DNA of 64,000 bases from Rapana venosa (GCA_028751875.1 CM054153.1:27381052-27445051); one strand, 5' to 3'. Numbered from the stretch's first letter, positions 23,763 to 32,611 are shown. Notes: generated by a model not told the origin, from the letters alone. A program made the numbers and translations.

Positions 23763-23990
23763 CCAATTTCACTTTCAAATTATATCGATGAATTCCTCAA
23801 GATTCCGTTTTTAACGTTCCAAACCACGGACACTACCCGCCTCAGGATTAGGGGTATTTTGCAGAAGGGTCCATTAACTCCCCAGACCCAAACCTCAGGT
23901 GAACCCTCTGCGGAATTCGAAATTGTGATCGATGCTTCGCCAGTCCTGGAATCCTTCAACATCTATCATTTGTCAGTATCAATGTTTTAA
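23763..23990 (+). other. Orphan open frame, possible exon relic
   Basis: A 75-codon stretch with mixed, non-repetitive composition, from just after a TGA to TAA at 23988. It includes the peptide IPFLTFQTTDTTRLRIRG and ends SPVLESFNIYHLSV. It has no early ATG and no recognised domain. The minus strand is open over much of the same interval, which weakens a coding claim. It is listed because it is one of the few open stretches here that is neither simple repeat nor SINE. Confidence 0.15.
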
Positions 23991-24149
23991 GGACTGAAAT
24001 ATCAATATTTCGTGACCTACAAAAGACAGCAGAAGAGAAAGAACAGCACGTGCTTGAAATGGCATTAAAGAAAATGATAAAAGAATGAAGATGAACAGAA
24101 AGCGAAGTTTTGTGCCTATGTTTGGAGGATTAGAGATACTACAGAGGGA

Positions 24150-24150
24150 T

Positions 24151-24217
<67 letters not shown>

Positions 24218-24291
24218 TGTGTGTGACCTAATACCTATTTCACAACGGAAAAACTATGCAATCCCCTATGCACTTGCGCACGCGCGCATGG

Positions 24292-24327
<36 letters not shown>

Positions 24328-24360
24328 ACAGACAGACAGACGGACGTACGGACGAACGGA
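24150..24360. repeat. (GT)n and (AC)n facing each other
   Basis: A GT array (24153-24225) and an AC array (24296-24326) flank about 70 bp of unique DNA, so the arrays can pair as an inverted repeat. A GACA/GGACG patch follows. Confidence 0.85.
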
Positions 24361-24742
24361 TTTCGTATTACATTTCCATTTTGCGTTAATTTTTTTATTT
24401 TTTTTTGCATTTCACGACTACATTTGGTAAGTAAACAAATGTTTAGGTATGCATATAAGAATACTTCTAAGTACTTATGTTTTGTTGTGATAATCTTAAG
24501 GGGTTTTATGACATTGAATTAGAATAAACCTTAATGAAAGAGCTATTTTTTAAGGATTACCCCCCCCCCCCCCCCAATCCCTTCCTCAATCCCAGCTTGA
24601 ACTACAAAAAGATGTTTAAAAAAAAAAAAAGGGAAAAAAGGAAACAACCGAAGCATTAAACTGCGATTCGAAACCAAAAACTGTTAACCGATGTTTACAC
24701 CCAACAATTGTCTATGATTTCGCTCCAGTAACATACATGTTA
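24361..24742. other. Unique AT-rich sequence, no gene seen
   Basis: Includes about 17 C at 24560-24576. Nothing else recognised. Confidence 0.45.
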
Positions 24743-24849
24743 TGCAACCAGCTTCTTCCACTCCTCGCAGTCCTACCGAAAGCCGAAGAGTGGAGGAAGC
24801 TGGTTGCAAAATCTTCAGTAGTGCCCCCACGGGACTACGGGATACGTAC
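24743..24849 (+). mobile_element. RTE LINE 3-prime coding fragment with inverted arm
   Basis: 24782-24846 translates to AEEWRKLVAKSSVVPPRDYG, the C-terminal signature of RTE-type reverse transcriptases; compare REEWRELVAESLRVPPR in the minus-strand RTE copy at 61999. The preceding 24743-24767 is the reverse complement of 24784-24808 with two mismatches. A second piece of the same region therefore lies inverted and adjacent, with a 16-nt loop. Confidence 0.7.
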
Positions 24850-24897
24850 GGTGAGGGGGAATAAATGTTAGCAAACTGTTCTCTCTTTTTTCATACA

Positions 24898-25395
24898 GAG
24901 GGATGGGACAGCCTAGCAATTTGAGCGTAGCGCTCTCGATCTGACAGTCCATGCTCTAGCCACCACCGAGACACCTAATTCAAGGGGAATTTTACCCATG
25001 GAGTTAGCATGAGCATCGACTCTCTCTCCTCCCTCTCCCCCCCCCCCCCCCCCCCCCCGAGACCCCTCCCCCCCCCCCCCCCCCTCGCCTCCCCCCCCCC
25101 CCCCCCCCCCAAAAAAAAAAGGCCTTCAGACGGGGTATAAACCGAAGTCCTGTGTGCCAACACACGCAGCACACCTTGCACACACGTTCTGCCTTTCGAA
25201 AGAGTAGACCCTTAGGTAGAAACGGACCACCATTCTTTTTTTTAAACCAAACAAAAAAAAACTACAATAACAAAGCTGGTGCGTTTGCACATCATCCCCG
25301 AAATCGGAACACGGCTACCTTAATGGTGCCGCATAAACAGTCGCATACACAAAATCTCTCCATTGGTGAACTTCAGAGCTCTAGCCGAGGAACAA
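24898..25395 (+). mobile_element. Family A2 SINE with module B tail, poly-C expanded
   Basis: The head is degraded (GGGACAGCCTAGCAATTTGA). The body has CATGGAGTTAGCATGAGC, GGGGTATAAACCGAAGTCCT and GAAAGAGTAGACCC. The module B tail spans 25285-25395 (ATCCCCGAAATCGGAACACG, GGCTACCTTAATGGTGCCGC, CTCTAGCCGAGGAAC). Between about 25039 and 25110 the SINE is interrupted by three long C runs and an A run, a local expansion where normal copies have CTCCCCCCAAAGTCC. Confidence 0.8.
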
Positions 25396-25509
25396 ACAAA
25401 AGGAATCTCATCCACAGCAAGGAACAAACGGGCTGTAATAGCACGTTCACTTAGCTAAAGGTTGGAAAGTCTTGATGACTGAAATGGACATCGAGAATCC
25501 AGCCTGGGG

Positions 25510-25740
<231 letters not shown>

Positions 25741-25967
25741 TATATGTAAGAACTTTGAAAGATTAATTTTTTCATACGAAGAAACTCCATTCATACACCA
25801 GCTGTTTTTTTTCCCTTCCTCCTTACTTGACCACAGTGTGATTTCAAAACTTGTTTTACCAGGAGGCTGTGGGGGATTCACTAGGATTTCCTCTTGTCCA
25901 AACCTTTCTATTGGCCTCCTGGCGCCGCGATCCTCTTTCTTCAAACAGTCCAGTGCCCTGCTCCTAC

Positions 25968-26275
25968 TACACTTTTTCAACTTCCCTAAACGTCTTAGTT
26001 TAGTATACACAAATACTTATAGAGCGAAAACTTTATCTATCTATCCATCCATCCATCCATCGATCCATCCGTCCGTCCGTCCGTGGTCCATCCATATACA
26101 TACATATATTCTTCTACACTTTTTCAACTTCCCTAAAGGTCTTTGGTCAGTATAATATATACAAATACTTATAGAGCGAAAACTTTATGTATGTATGTAT
26201 GTATGTATGTATGTATGTATGTATGTATGTATGTATGAATGTATGTCTATCTATGTATCTATCTATACATAATAT
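25968..26275. repeat. Duplicated ~70-bp block, each copy followed by a tetranucleotide array
   Basis: ACACTTTTTCAACTTCCCTA and ATACTTATAGAGCGAAAACT occur at 25968-26036 and again at 26115-26188. The first copy runs into CTAT/CATC repeats, the second into a TATG array. Confidence 0.85.
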
Positions 26276-26315
26276 GCACACACACACACACACACACACA
26301 CAATATATATAAATA

Positions 26316-26399
<84 letters not shown>

Positions 26400-26445
26400 A
26401 TGTGTGCGCGCGCGTATGTGTGTGTGTGTGTGTGCGCGCGCGCGT
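26276..26445. repeat. (AC)n-(AT)n-(GT)n-(GC)n alternating tract
   Basis: About 170 bp of nearly continuous alternating purine-pyrimidine sequence. The AC and GT parts are complementary across an AT core, giving cruciform and Z-DNA potential. Confidence 0.9.
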
Positions 26446-26639
26446 TTGAACATTAATTTACACAGACAAAAAGAAACAGAAAAATACAGAAAACGGCGGA
26501 GGGTCTGGATAAGCATTCTTTGTACAATTTTGGTGGGGGGGATTTTTTATAATCCAAACACCCTTGCAGTTTTGTCCACAACTTTAATTTTGAAAATATT
26601 CATATTAATATGCACGATAAAGATAACAGAGACAGATGA
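26446..26639. other. Unique spacer
   Basis: Nothing recognised. Confidence 0.4.
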
Positions 26640-27090
26640 ACAGAAGATAAGCCGAGAAGGATGAGTGGGTAAGTAATTGAGTGAGAGAATGGATGGATGG
26701 ATGGATGGATGGATGGATGGATGGATGGATGGATGGATGGATGAAGACGAAGCTGAACAAATGATCAACAGAGAAAGATGAATGAATGGAAGAAAGAAAG
26801 AATGAATAAATGAATGAATGAATGAATGAATGAATGAATGAATGAATGAATGAATGAATGAAGACGCAGCTGAACAGATGATAAACAGAGAAAGGTGAAT
26901 GAATGAAGAAGGAAGGGAAGGAAGGAAGGAAGGAAGAAAGGAAGACGCTGCTGAACAGATGATCAACAGAGAAAGATGAATGAATGGAAGAAAGAAAGAA
27001 TGGATAATGAATGAATGAATGAATGAATGAATGAAGACGCACCTGAACGCTGCTGAACAGATGACAAACATAGAAAGATGAATGAAAGAA
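26640..27090. repeat. Higher-order repeat with nested tetranucleotide arrays
   Basis: Four or five copies of a unit containing GACGCAGCTGAACAGATGAT and CAACAGAGAAAGATGAATGA. Each copy is separated by its own array: GGAT, GAAT, GGAA or AATG. The shared unit is well conserved while the internal array differs in motif and length. Confidence 0.85.
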
Positions 27091-27095
27091 TGCAT

Positions 27096-27205
27096 TTTTT
27101 TGTTCCTAGGCTAGAGTGCCAAGGTTCACTAATGGTGAGATTTTTGCGCATGCAACCATTTTATGGTCAATACTAAGGTAGCCGCATTCTGACTTCGGGG
27201 ATGGT
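27096..27205 (-). repeat. Module B, inverted, apparently solo
   Basis: GTTCCTAGGCTAGAGTGCCA, GTTCACTAATGGTGAGATTT, then AAGGTAGCCGCATTCTGACT. Reverse complement of SINE tail 2, with no head adjoining. Confidence 0.8.
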
Positions 27206-27545
27206 TAAATGAATGAATGAATGATTGAATGAATAAATGAATGAAAGACAAAAGTATAAAGAAGCAGTAAAGTATGGTTGATAACATAATTATGAAAAAA
27301 AAGAAGGCACAAGATGAATAGATAAATGAATGAATGAACGGTTTATTAAATGAGTAATTGTTTGATCAGTTGGTTGATTGATTCATTGATAAAAGTGCAC
27401 GTAAAGTGTAAGTATGGTTAACGACATGAAAAAGAGAAAGCACAAGATGAACAACTGACTGACTGACTGGTTGATTGATTGATTGATCGATCGATCCGCA
27501 TTGATTGATTGATTGATCGATCAATCAATCGATCGATCGATCCAT
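27206..27545. repeat. AATG and GATT/GATC tetranucleotide patches
   Basis: Interrupted AATG arrays, then GATT, GATC and AATC at 27460-27545. The GATT and AATC parts are mutually complementary. Confidence 0.8.
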
Positions 27546-28059
27546 CAATTGGGTAATAGAAGTGCAAGAAAACCGTAAAGCATACGACTTTTTCCCGTTT
27601 GATTGTTGCATACGTATTTCCCTGAATTTCGGATCGTTTCTGCATAAACAACTGCTCGTGGATGATTCAAACTTTTGTAATTTTACTACAATGATAAACT
27701 GGGATATGCAAGGGAAAGAAAAAGCTTTTTAAAAAACCCACATCGGGAAAAAAAGGTCTCTTTACGTTTCAGCACGCGCAGACATGCATGCGTCTACACA
27801 AATCTATACATTCTGCGTGTACACACACATATATACACACGAGCGCGCACGTACGCACGCGCACACACATACATACGCACGCACGCACGCACACAACACA
27901 CACACACACACACACACACAACACACACACACAGAGTCAGTGATCGTGTACCTTTCATCTACAAAATAATATAAATGTCATCGCACAATTGGCTTTAAGA
28001 AGACAATGTAGGCCTAAACAATACAACAATAATCTCACAAAAACAGAACACCGTCAAAC
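27546..28059. repeat. Unique sequence with (AC)n/(ACGC)n array
   Basis: An AC/ACGC array at about 27820-27935. The rest is unique with no gene seen. Confidence 0.6.
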
Positions 28060-28099
28060 ACTATCAAAAGTACGACAAACAAAAACAAACAGTAAGCAA

Positions 28100-28135
28100 A
28101 CAATAATAATAAATGGAATTTACACAGTACGCACA
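28100..28135 (-). repeat. Possible tail 3 fragment
   Basis: AATAATAATAAATGGAATTT followed by ACACAGTACGC resembles the inverted end of tail 3 (ATTCCATTATTATT) but lacks the rest. Confidence 0.4.
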
Positions 28136-28419
28136 AGCAAACAATAACTGCACAAACAACAAACATGAAACAATCAATGAGCCTACCAGATCAGTTCAAT
28201 GAAGTTCCCAGTTCCTTCAGACGAAAACCTCCTCATTAATTTCCAAACAAACATCGCCGTAAATGTCAACTTTTCCAAGATGCATTCCATAGGATTTTTT
28301 CCCCCAGCTATACACAAACTTCATATTTTCCCCTCATATAAAACCCGTCAGAATGAAAACACCACAAACTTCAGATATCAAACAATAATATCCTCCACTT
28401 TTCACAACACAAACTGAAG
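28136..28419. other. Unique A-rich sequence, no gene seen
   Basis: A plus-strand frame at 28199-28417 has no recognisable protein character. Confidence 0.45.
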
Positions 28420-28590
28420 CGCGCGCTTCTCCTAACGCGCTGACCTATTCGGTCGTCTGCTTCGGAATGACAGTGCGCATGCCCCGTCCTGCGCAAGTCC
28501 AAGCACGTGCGGTTGAGTCTGATTCGCGCGTGCGTGTGCCCGCCCAATGAGCTCGAGCTCACTAGTGTGCGCCCTTATTTCGTTAGTGTG
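28420..28590. promoter_or_regulatory. CpG-rich patch with promoter-type motifs
   Basis: I count about 21 CpG in roughly 165 bp, dense compared with its surroundings. It includes TGCGCATGC (close to the NRF-1 site), CACGTG (E-box) and CCCAATGAG (CCAAT-like). No TATA box, first exon or coding region is visible on either side. It could be an unmethylated element or orphan promoter, or chance GC-rich sequence. Confidence 0.3.
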
Positions 28591-29107
28591 TTGTCTGTCC
28601 CAAAGGGCGAAGGAATGTGTTAAAAATGGGGGCAGTTTCCTAACCAATGCACGGTATACCCGTAATCGTGGACAGACAAATGATATGTAGGTCTCTACCC
28701 TAAGGTTAAATTGCTGACTGCAGTTTCACGGGTCTTTCACCTTATTAGGAAAGAACACACTGCCATCATCATTGTCTGTTTAGAGACAATAACTATGGAC
28801 GTGTGTGTATGTGTGTGGGGTTTTGTTGGGTTTTTTACTTTTTTTAAATTTTAAGCATGGTTTAGTTCGAGGGTGGCTGGAAGGAATGGTGTGTGTGTGT
28901 GTGTGTGTGGGGGGGGGGTATGTTAAAGTTGGTTGGTTGGTTGGGTTGTGTATAATTATGTGTGTGTGAGGTGCAAGAAAGGAAACGCTTCAATCTACAA
29001 AGAACAGTTATCGTGGCAGTGGCAAGCATAACCTGTGTACCATAGAACAAACTTGAAAACAAAGACAGTAAATTATGTTTTAAAACAAACACGCACTTCC
29101 AAAACGA
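28591..29107. other. Unique sequence with short GT and GGTT patches
   Basis: A GT/poly-G patch at 28888-28919 and a (GGTT)n patch at 28931-28946. No gene seen. Confidence 0.5.
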
Positions 29108-29202
29108 GCAATACAATACAATACAATACAATACAATGCAATACAATGCAATACAATACAATACAATACAATACAATACAATACAATACAATACAATACA
29201 CG
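29108..29202. repeat. (ATACA)n pentanucleotide array
   Basis: About 19 copies of ATACA, with ATGCA variants in two places. Confidence 0.95.
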
Positions 29203-29615
29203 CACAATGGCTTATACCTCGAAGCAGAACAAGTATTAAAATTAAACAAGCTAGGATGGTTCATCTCGCACGTCTTCTTCATGACTATGACTGGTATCCT
29301 GTTTCTGGAACAGCTGTCTGATTATTCCTTGTAAAGGGCAAATCCGACCTGACCCTGTGGCATTCTGCTTATATCTAAACAGAATTTTCTTTTTCAAAGT
29401 GACCATTTTCACAAACATTATGAGCGAGCGTATCACAATCGACTTTTTCCGAAAAGGCAATTATTTAAAACCAAACAAAAAAATCAAACGTTGTTTGGAA
29501 GGAGAGAGAAAAAAAATGAATGGCTCTTGTCTACATCTTCGAAATATTCAGAGGGTGTTCGTTTTTTGGCTGGAAATGCTACACAGATCAGCTCAAAGTT
29601 CGTATGTACATAAAC

Positions 29616-29618
<3 letters not shown>
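29203..29618. other. Unique sequence, no gene seen
   Basis: A mixed-composition open frame spans much of 29357-29600 on the plus strand but shows no domain and runs into a CT array. Confidence 0.4.
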
Positions 29619-29676
<58 letters not shown>

Positions 29677-29811
29677 ACGCATACACACACACCGCCACCA
29701 CTACCACCACTACCACCAAAACTGCCACCAAATCACACACACAAGACCATCTCAAGTTCATAGAACCCCCCACCCAACACACACACACACACACATACAC
29801 ACACACGCACG

Positions 29812-29850
<39 letters not shown>

Positions 29851-29995
29851 TCCTGTCTGATATCACTAATTAGTGGAGGGACGTTAAACTGAAGAAGTAA
29901 CACACACACACACACACACTCACACGCACGCACGCACGCACACACACACACACACACACACACAAACAAACACACATACACACACACCAACAAGA
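29619..29995. repeat. (CT)n, (CCA)n and (AC)n arrays with embedded module C
   Basis: CT array (29620-29672), CCACCACTACCA patch, AC/ACGC arrays. Module C lies at 29851-29900 (CTGTCTGATATCACTAATTA, then GGGACGTTAAACTGAAGAA), with AC arrays directly on both sides. Confidence 0.9.
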
Positions 29996-30191
29996 AAGCA
30001 AAACACAATGGTGGTCAACACCTGTGCAAGCAGCCTGTGCTGTTGGCATTCATGAACACTCAGAGTGAAGGAAGGCAGGGAAAGAACATCAGTGACAGTC
30101 ATGTGGAAGGCACATTGCCCACACACACAGAGATAAGATGCAGAAGATAGCCATCAGGTATCACGCCGTTTGTTAATGGCAACGTGTGACT
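29996..30191. other. Unique spacer
   Basis: Nothing recognised. Confidence 0.4.
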
Positions 30192-30385
30192 TGCTGCAGG
30201 CGTCTTCTATTCATTCACTCATATTAACGGGCAACAATGTTTTATTTTATTTTTTATTCTTTTATTTCGAGGACAATGGATTGCTGTCAGAGCGTTCCAC
30301 GATGAAGAAGACGACTCAGTCCACACTACACCACACTCCCGCACTTTGCTAGGGAAATAAAGTTCCCTGCCAACATTATTCTCTC
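30192..30385 (+). repeat. Local duplicate copy 1, with a 92-bp insert
   Basis: TGCTGCAGGCGTCTTCTATT and TCCACACTACACCACACT plus TTCCCTGCCAACATT match 31090-31175. Here they are split by about 92 bp (30222-30313) flanked by ACTCA. The insert contains an inverted SINE tail 1 end (TTCTTTTATTTCGAGGACAA) and TTGCTGTCAGAGCGTTCCAC, a piece of repeat E. Confidence 0.75.
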
Positions 30386-30404
30386 TCTCTCTCTCTCTCG
30401 GGGG

Positions 30405-31085
30405 CAGGGGGAGGGGGGCGGATAGCCTGGTGGTTAGAGTGATGCGCATTGCGCTCGTGATCTTCTGACCTAGGTTCGAATCTCGTTCAGGAGGATTTTT
30501 CCTCTGGAGTTAACGTCAGTACAGACTTCACTCTCCCCCAAAGTCCGGATGAGACTATAAACCGAGGCCCGTGTACAAAAGCACGCAGAACATCTTGCAC
30601 ACACGTTAAATCCTGTTCCGCTTTTCGAAAGAGTAGGCCATTGTGTGCCGGTGGAAACAGATAACAAAATTTACAAAATTGCATACACACGAGGACTGGA
30701 TGTAAAGAAGCATACGAGTGCCTATTCCATTATCTTTACTATAAAAGGTAAAGGGTAAAGGAGTCCCATAACCTTAAGGTCGTAGGGGAGCGAGGCGTGA
30801 GAGACCTCACTTCTCTAGGGCCAGCATATTGAGGGCGGCGCCCATCTCCTCTCCCTCGCTGCTTTACCTTCCCTGACCCTAAAGAGGGCAGGTACCCATT
30901 TACAGCTGGGTGAACTGGGGGAACTGTACTGAAGCCAAGGCGTGCAAACGGTCACCCATCCAACTGGTAACCACGCTCGACGCTGCTTAACTTGGCTGGG
31001 GGGAAAGCGAGTGCTCCGACCACTGAGCTATCCCGTCCCCTACTATAAAAGAATGCATAAATAAATGAATAAATGAATAAAATAA
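30405..31085 (+). mobile_element. Family A SINE, tail 1, split by a nested insertion
   Basis: Box A TAGCCTGGTGG (30423-30433) and box B GGTTCGAATCT (30473-30483). Then GGATGAGACTATAAACCGAG, GAGTAGGCCATTGTGTGCCG, and the tail GGACTGGATGTAAAGAAGCA. The tail reaches TACTATAAAA at 30737-30746, is interrupted by a 294-bp SINE, and resumes with a second TACTATAAAA at 31041-31050 followed by GAATGCATAAATAAATGAAT. Confidence 0.9.
30747..31040 (-). mobile_element. 5S rRNA / tRNA-like SINE nested in a family A SINE
   Basis: Read on the minus strand it starts GGGGACGGGATAGCTCAGTG, with box A TAGCTCAGTGG (plus coordinates 31020-31030). Next comes GCCAAGTTAAGCAGCG ... GTTGGATGGGTGACC, which matches the internal control region of 5S rRNA (AAGCTAAGCAGGGTC ... 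TTGGATGGGAGACC). The rest of the body is unrecognised and ends CCTTTACCCTTTACC. A 10-bp target duplication TACTATAAAA flanks it, which proves that it moved after the host SINE was in place. Confidence 0.85.
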
Positions 31086-31089
31086 ATAA

Positions 31090-31234
31090 ATGCTGCAGGC
31101 GCCTTCTATTCACTCACTCCACACTACACCACACTGGGGGCACTTTGCTTGGGAGATAAAATTCCCTGCCAACATCTCTCTCTCTCTGTCTCTCTCTCTC
31201 TCTCCCTCTTTTCTCTCTCACACACACACACACA

Positions 31235-31270
<36 letters not shown>
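31090..31270 (+). repeat. Local duplicate copy 2 and CT/AC arrays
   Basis: TGCTGCAGGCGCCTTCTATT, CACTCCACACTACACCACAC and TTCCCTGCCAACAT match 30192-30385 without the 92-bp insert. CT, AC and CT arrays follow. Confidence 0.8.
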
Positions 31271-31271
<1 letters not shown>

Positions 31272-31435
31272 GTACAACAACAGACACACAAGGTGACAAA
31301 ACCGCCCAGGGCAATGCTGTCTTCGTGGCCAGGTCAAATCTGGCACGGAAAAAAATGAGAAGAGAAAACACTCTTGTCTTCTGCCCCGTGTATGCATCGT
31401 ACGAGAAACGAGCGTATGCAAGCGTGCACGCATTT

Positions 31436-31437
<2 letters not shown>
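31271..31437. other. Unique spacer
   Basis: Nothing recognised. Confidence 0.4.
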
Positions 31438-31481
<44 letters not shown>

Positions 31482-31595
31482 AATTCTTTTATTTCGATGA
31501 TAATGGTGTGTGTATGTATGTGTGAGTATGTGTGTGTGTGTTTCATTATTTTATTTCGATGATAATAGTGTGTGTATGTATGTTGTGTGAGTGTG

Positions 31596-31650
<55 letters not shown>
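31438..31650. repeat. (GT)n array with two inverted SINE tail 1 fragments
   Basis: TTCTTTTATTTCGATGATAA (31483-31502) and TTATTTTATTTCGATGATAA (about 31545-31565) are inverted tail 1 ends. Each is embedded in GT repeat and each is followed by the same GTGTGTATGTATG. The unit appears tandemly duplicated with its microsatellite. Confidence 0.8.
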
Positions 31651-31819
31651 CCGCGCGCGCTTGTTATACCTGCGTGCATGCATGCGTACACATGTGTGTA
31701 GTCTTCGAATTAACGTCCATGCACACTATGTGATTTAGACGACAAAATAAACAAATCAAGTACATACAAACAACTACCTATTAACATGAAAGATTAATAG
31801 AATTGCATGTGTATGTGTA
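31651..31819. other. Unique spacer
   Basis: Nothing recognised. Confidence 0.4.
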
Positions 31820-32180
31820 TCTGGAATGACCTCCCTCTCTCCCTTCGCTAAAAGCCTACTTACGACACTTTTTAATCCAGCCTCAAGACATACCTATTTC
31901 AAACCCAAGATTTTCCCCTATTGTTTCATCTCATAATTATCTATCCCTGCTTACAATGACCAAAATTCCCATCATCCTGCCGAAGTGTATAACATCTGTG
32001 TGTGTGTGTGTGTGTGTGTGTGTACTGTGAGTGAGTTTGAATTTGTTAAAAGTGTTAATTATTGCTGGTTGCATATGTAAGAGTGGGTCGAATGCAAGCG
32101 CTTTGATTTGCTTTTACAAGCTATAGCGCTATATGAATTCAATTTATTATTTTTTATTTTTTATTTTTAATTATTATTAT
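31820..32180 (+). mobile_element. LINE 3-prime end carrying tail 3
   Basis: 31822 onward reads WNDLPLSLR-stop-KPTYDTF-stop-SSLKTYLF. The pattern W-N-x-L-P ... F-x-S-x-L-K-T-x-L-F is typical of the reverse-transcriptase C-terminus in L2/CR1-like LINEs. A short 3-prime UTR with a GT array follows. It ends in GCAAGCGCTTTGATTTG, then TATAGCGCTATATGAATTCA and (ATT)n, which is tail 3, also found on the family D SINE at 5447-5817. It is 5-prime truncated just before the W and has two stops. Confidence 0.7.
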
Positions 32181-32345
32181 TATTATATCATCATCATTAT
32201 CATCATCATCATCATCATCATCATTAATATGAGACGTGTGTGTGTTGTTTCTGAAGTGCGTTGCCGGTGAGTGTGTGTGTGTGTATGTGTGCGTGCGTGC
32301 GTATGTGTGTGTATGCGTGTGTGTGCATGTACATGCATGCACGCC
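32181..32345. repeat. (ATT)n/(ATC)n and GT arrays
   Basis: ATT passes into ATC (32205-32225), then after 40 bp into GT/GCGT arrays. Confidence 0.9.
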
Positions 32346-32611
32346 CTCGCATACTCATATTCCCATCCATACAAGCAATCAGAATGGAAAAAAAGACTGA
32401 GCGAGGCTCAGGTTTGTAACTACAAAACTTCAAAATACAATGTAGGACTACGTGAGCGTGTGCGTGAATATGTAAGTAGCACGTGTTCTGTAGAAAGGAC
32501 AGCGCACGACTGACCATCCAGACAGAATACTCTGAGACCAGTTTTTCAGATGATAAAACCAATGGTGTATTATTTCCCCTATGTCTTTCCCTCCTCCTTC
32601 CTCACCCGAAG
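32346..32611. other. Unique spacer, no gene seen
   Basis: Nothing recognised. Confidence 0.4.

Noticed and set aside
24151..24330. Regulatory hairpin from facing GT and AC arrays
   Set aside because: Facing dinucleotide arrays are expected by chance in DNA this rich in AC; no other evidence.
30945..30996. Possible 5S rRNA gene
   Set aside because: Only the internal control region is similar; the rest of 5S is missing and a target duplication surrounds the whole 294-bp element.
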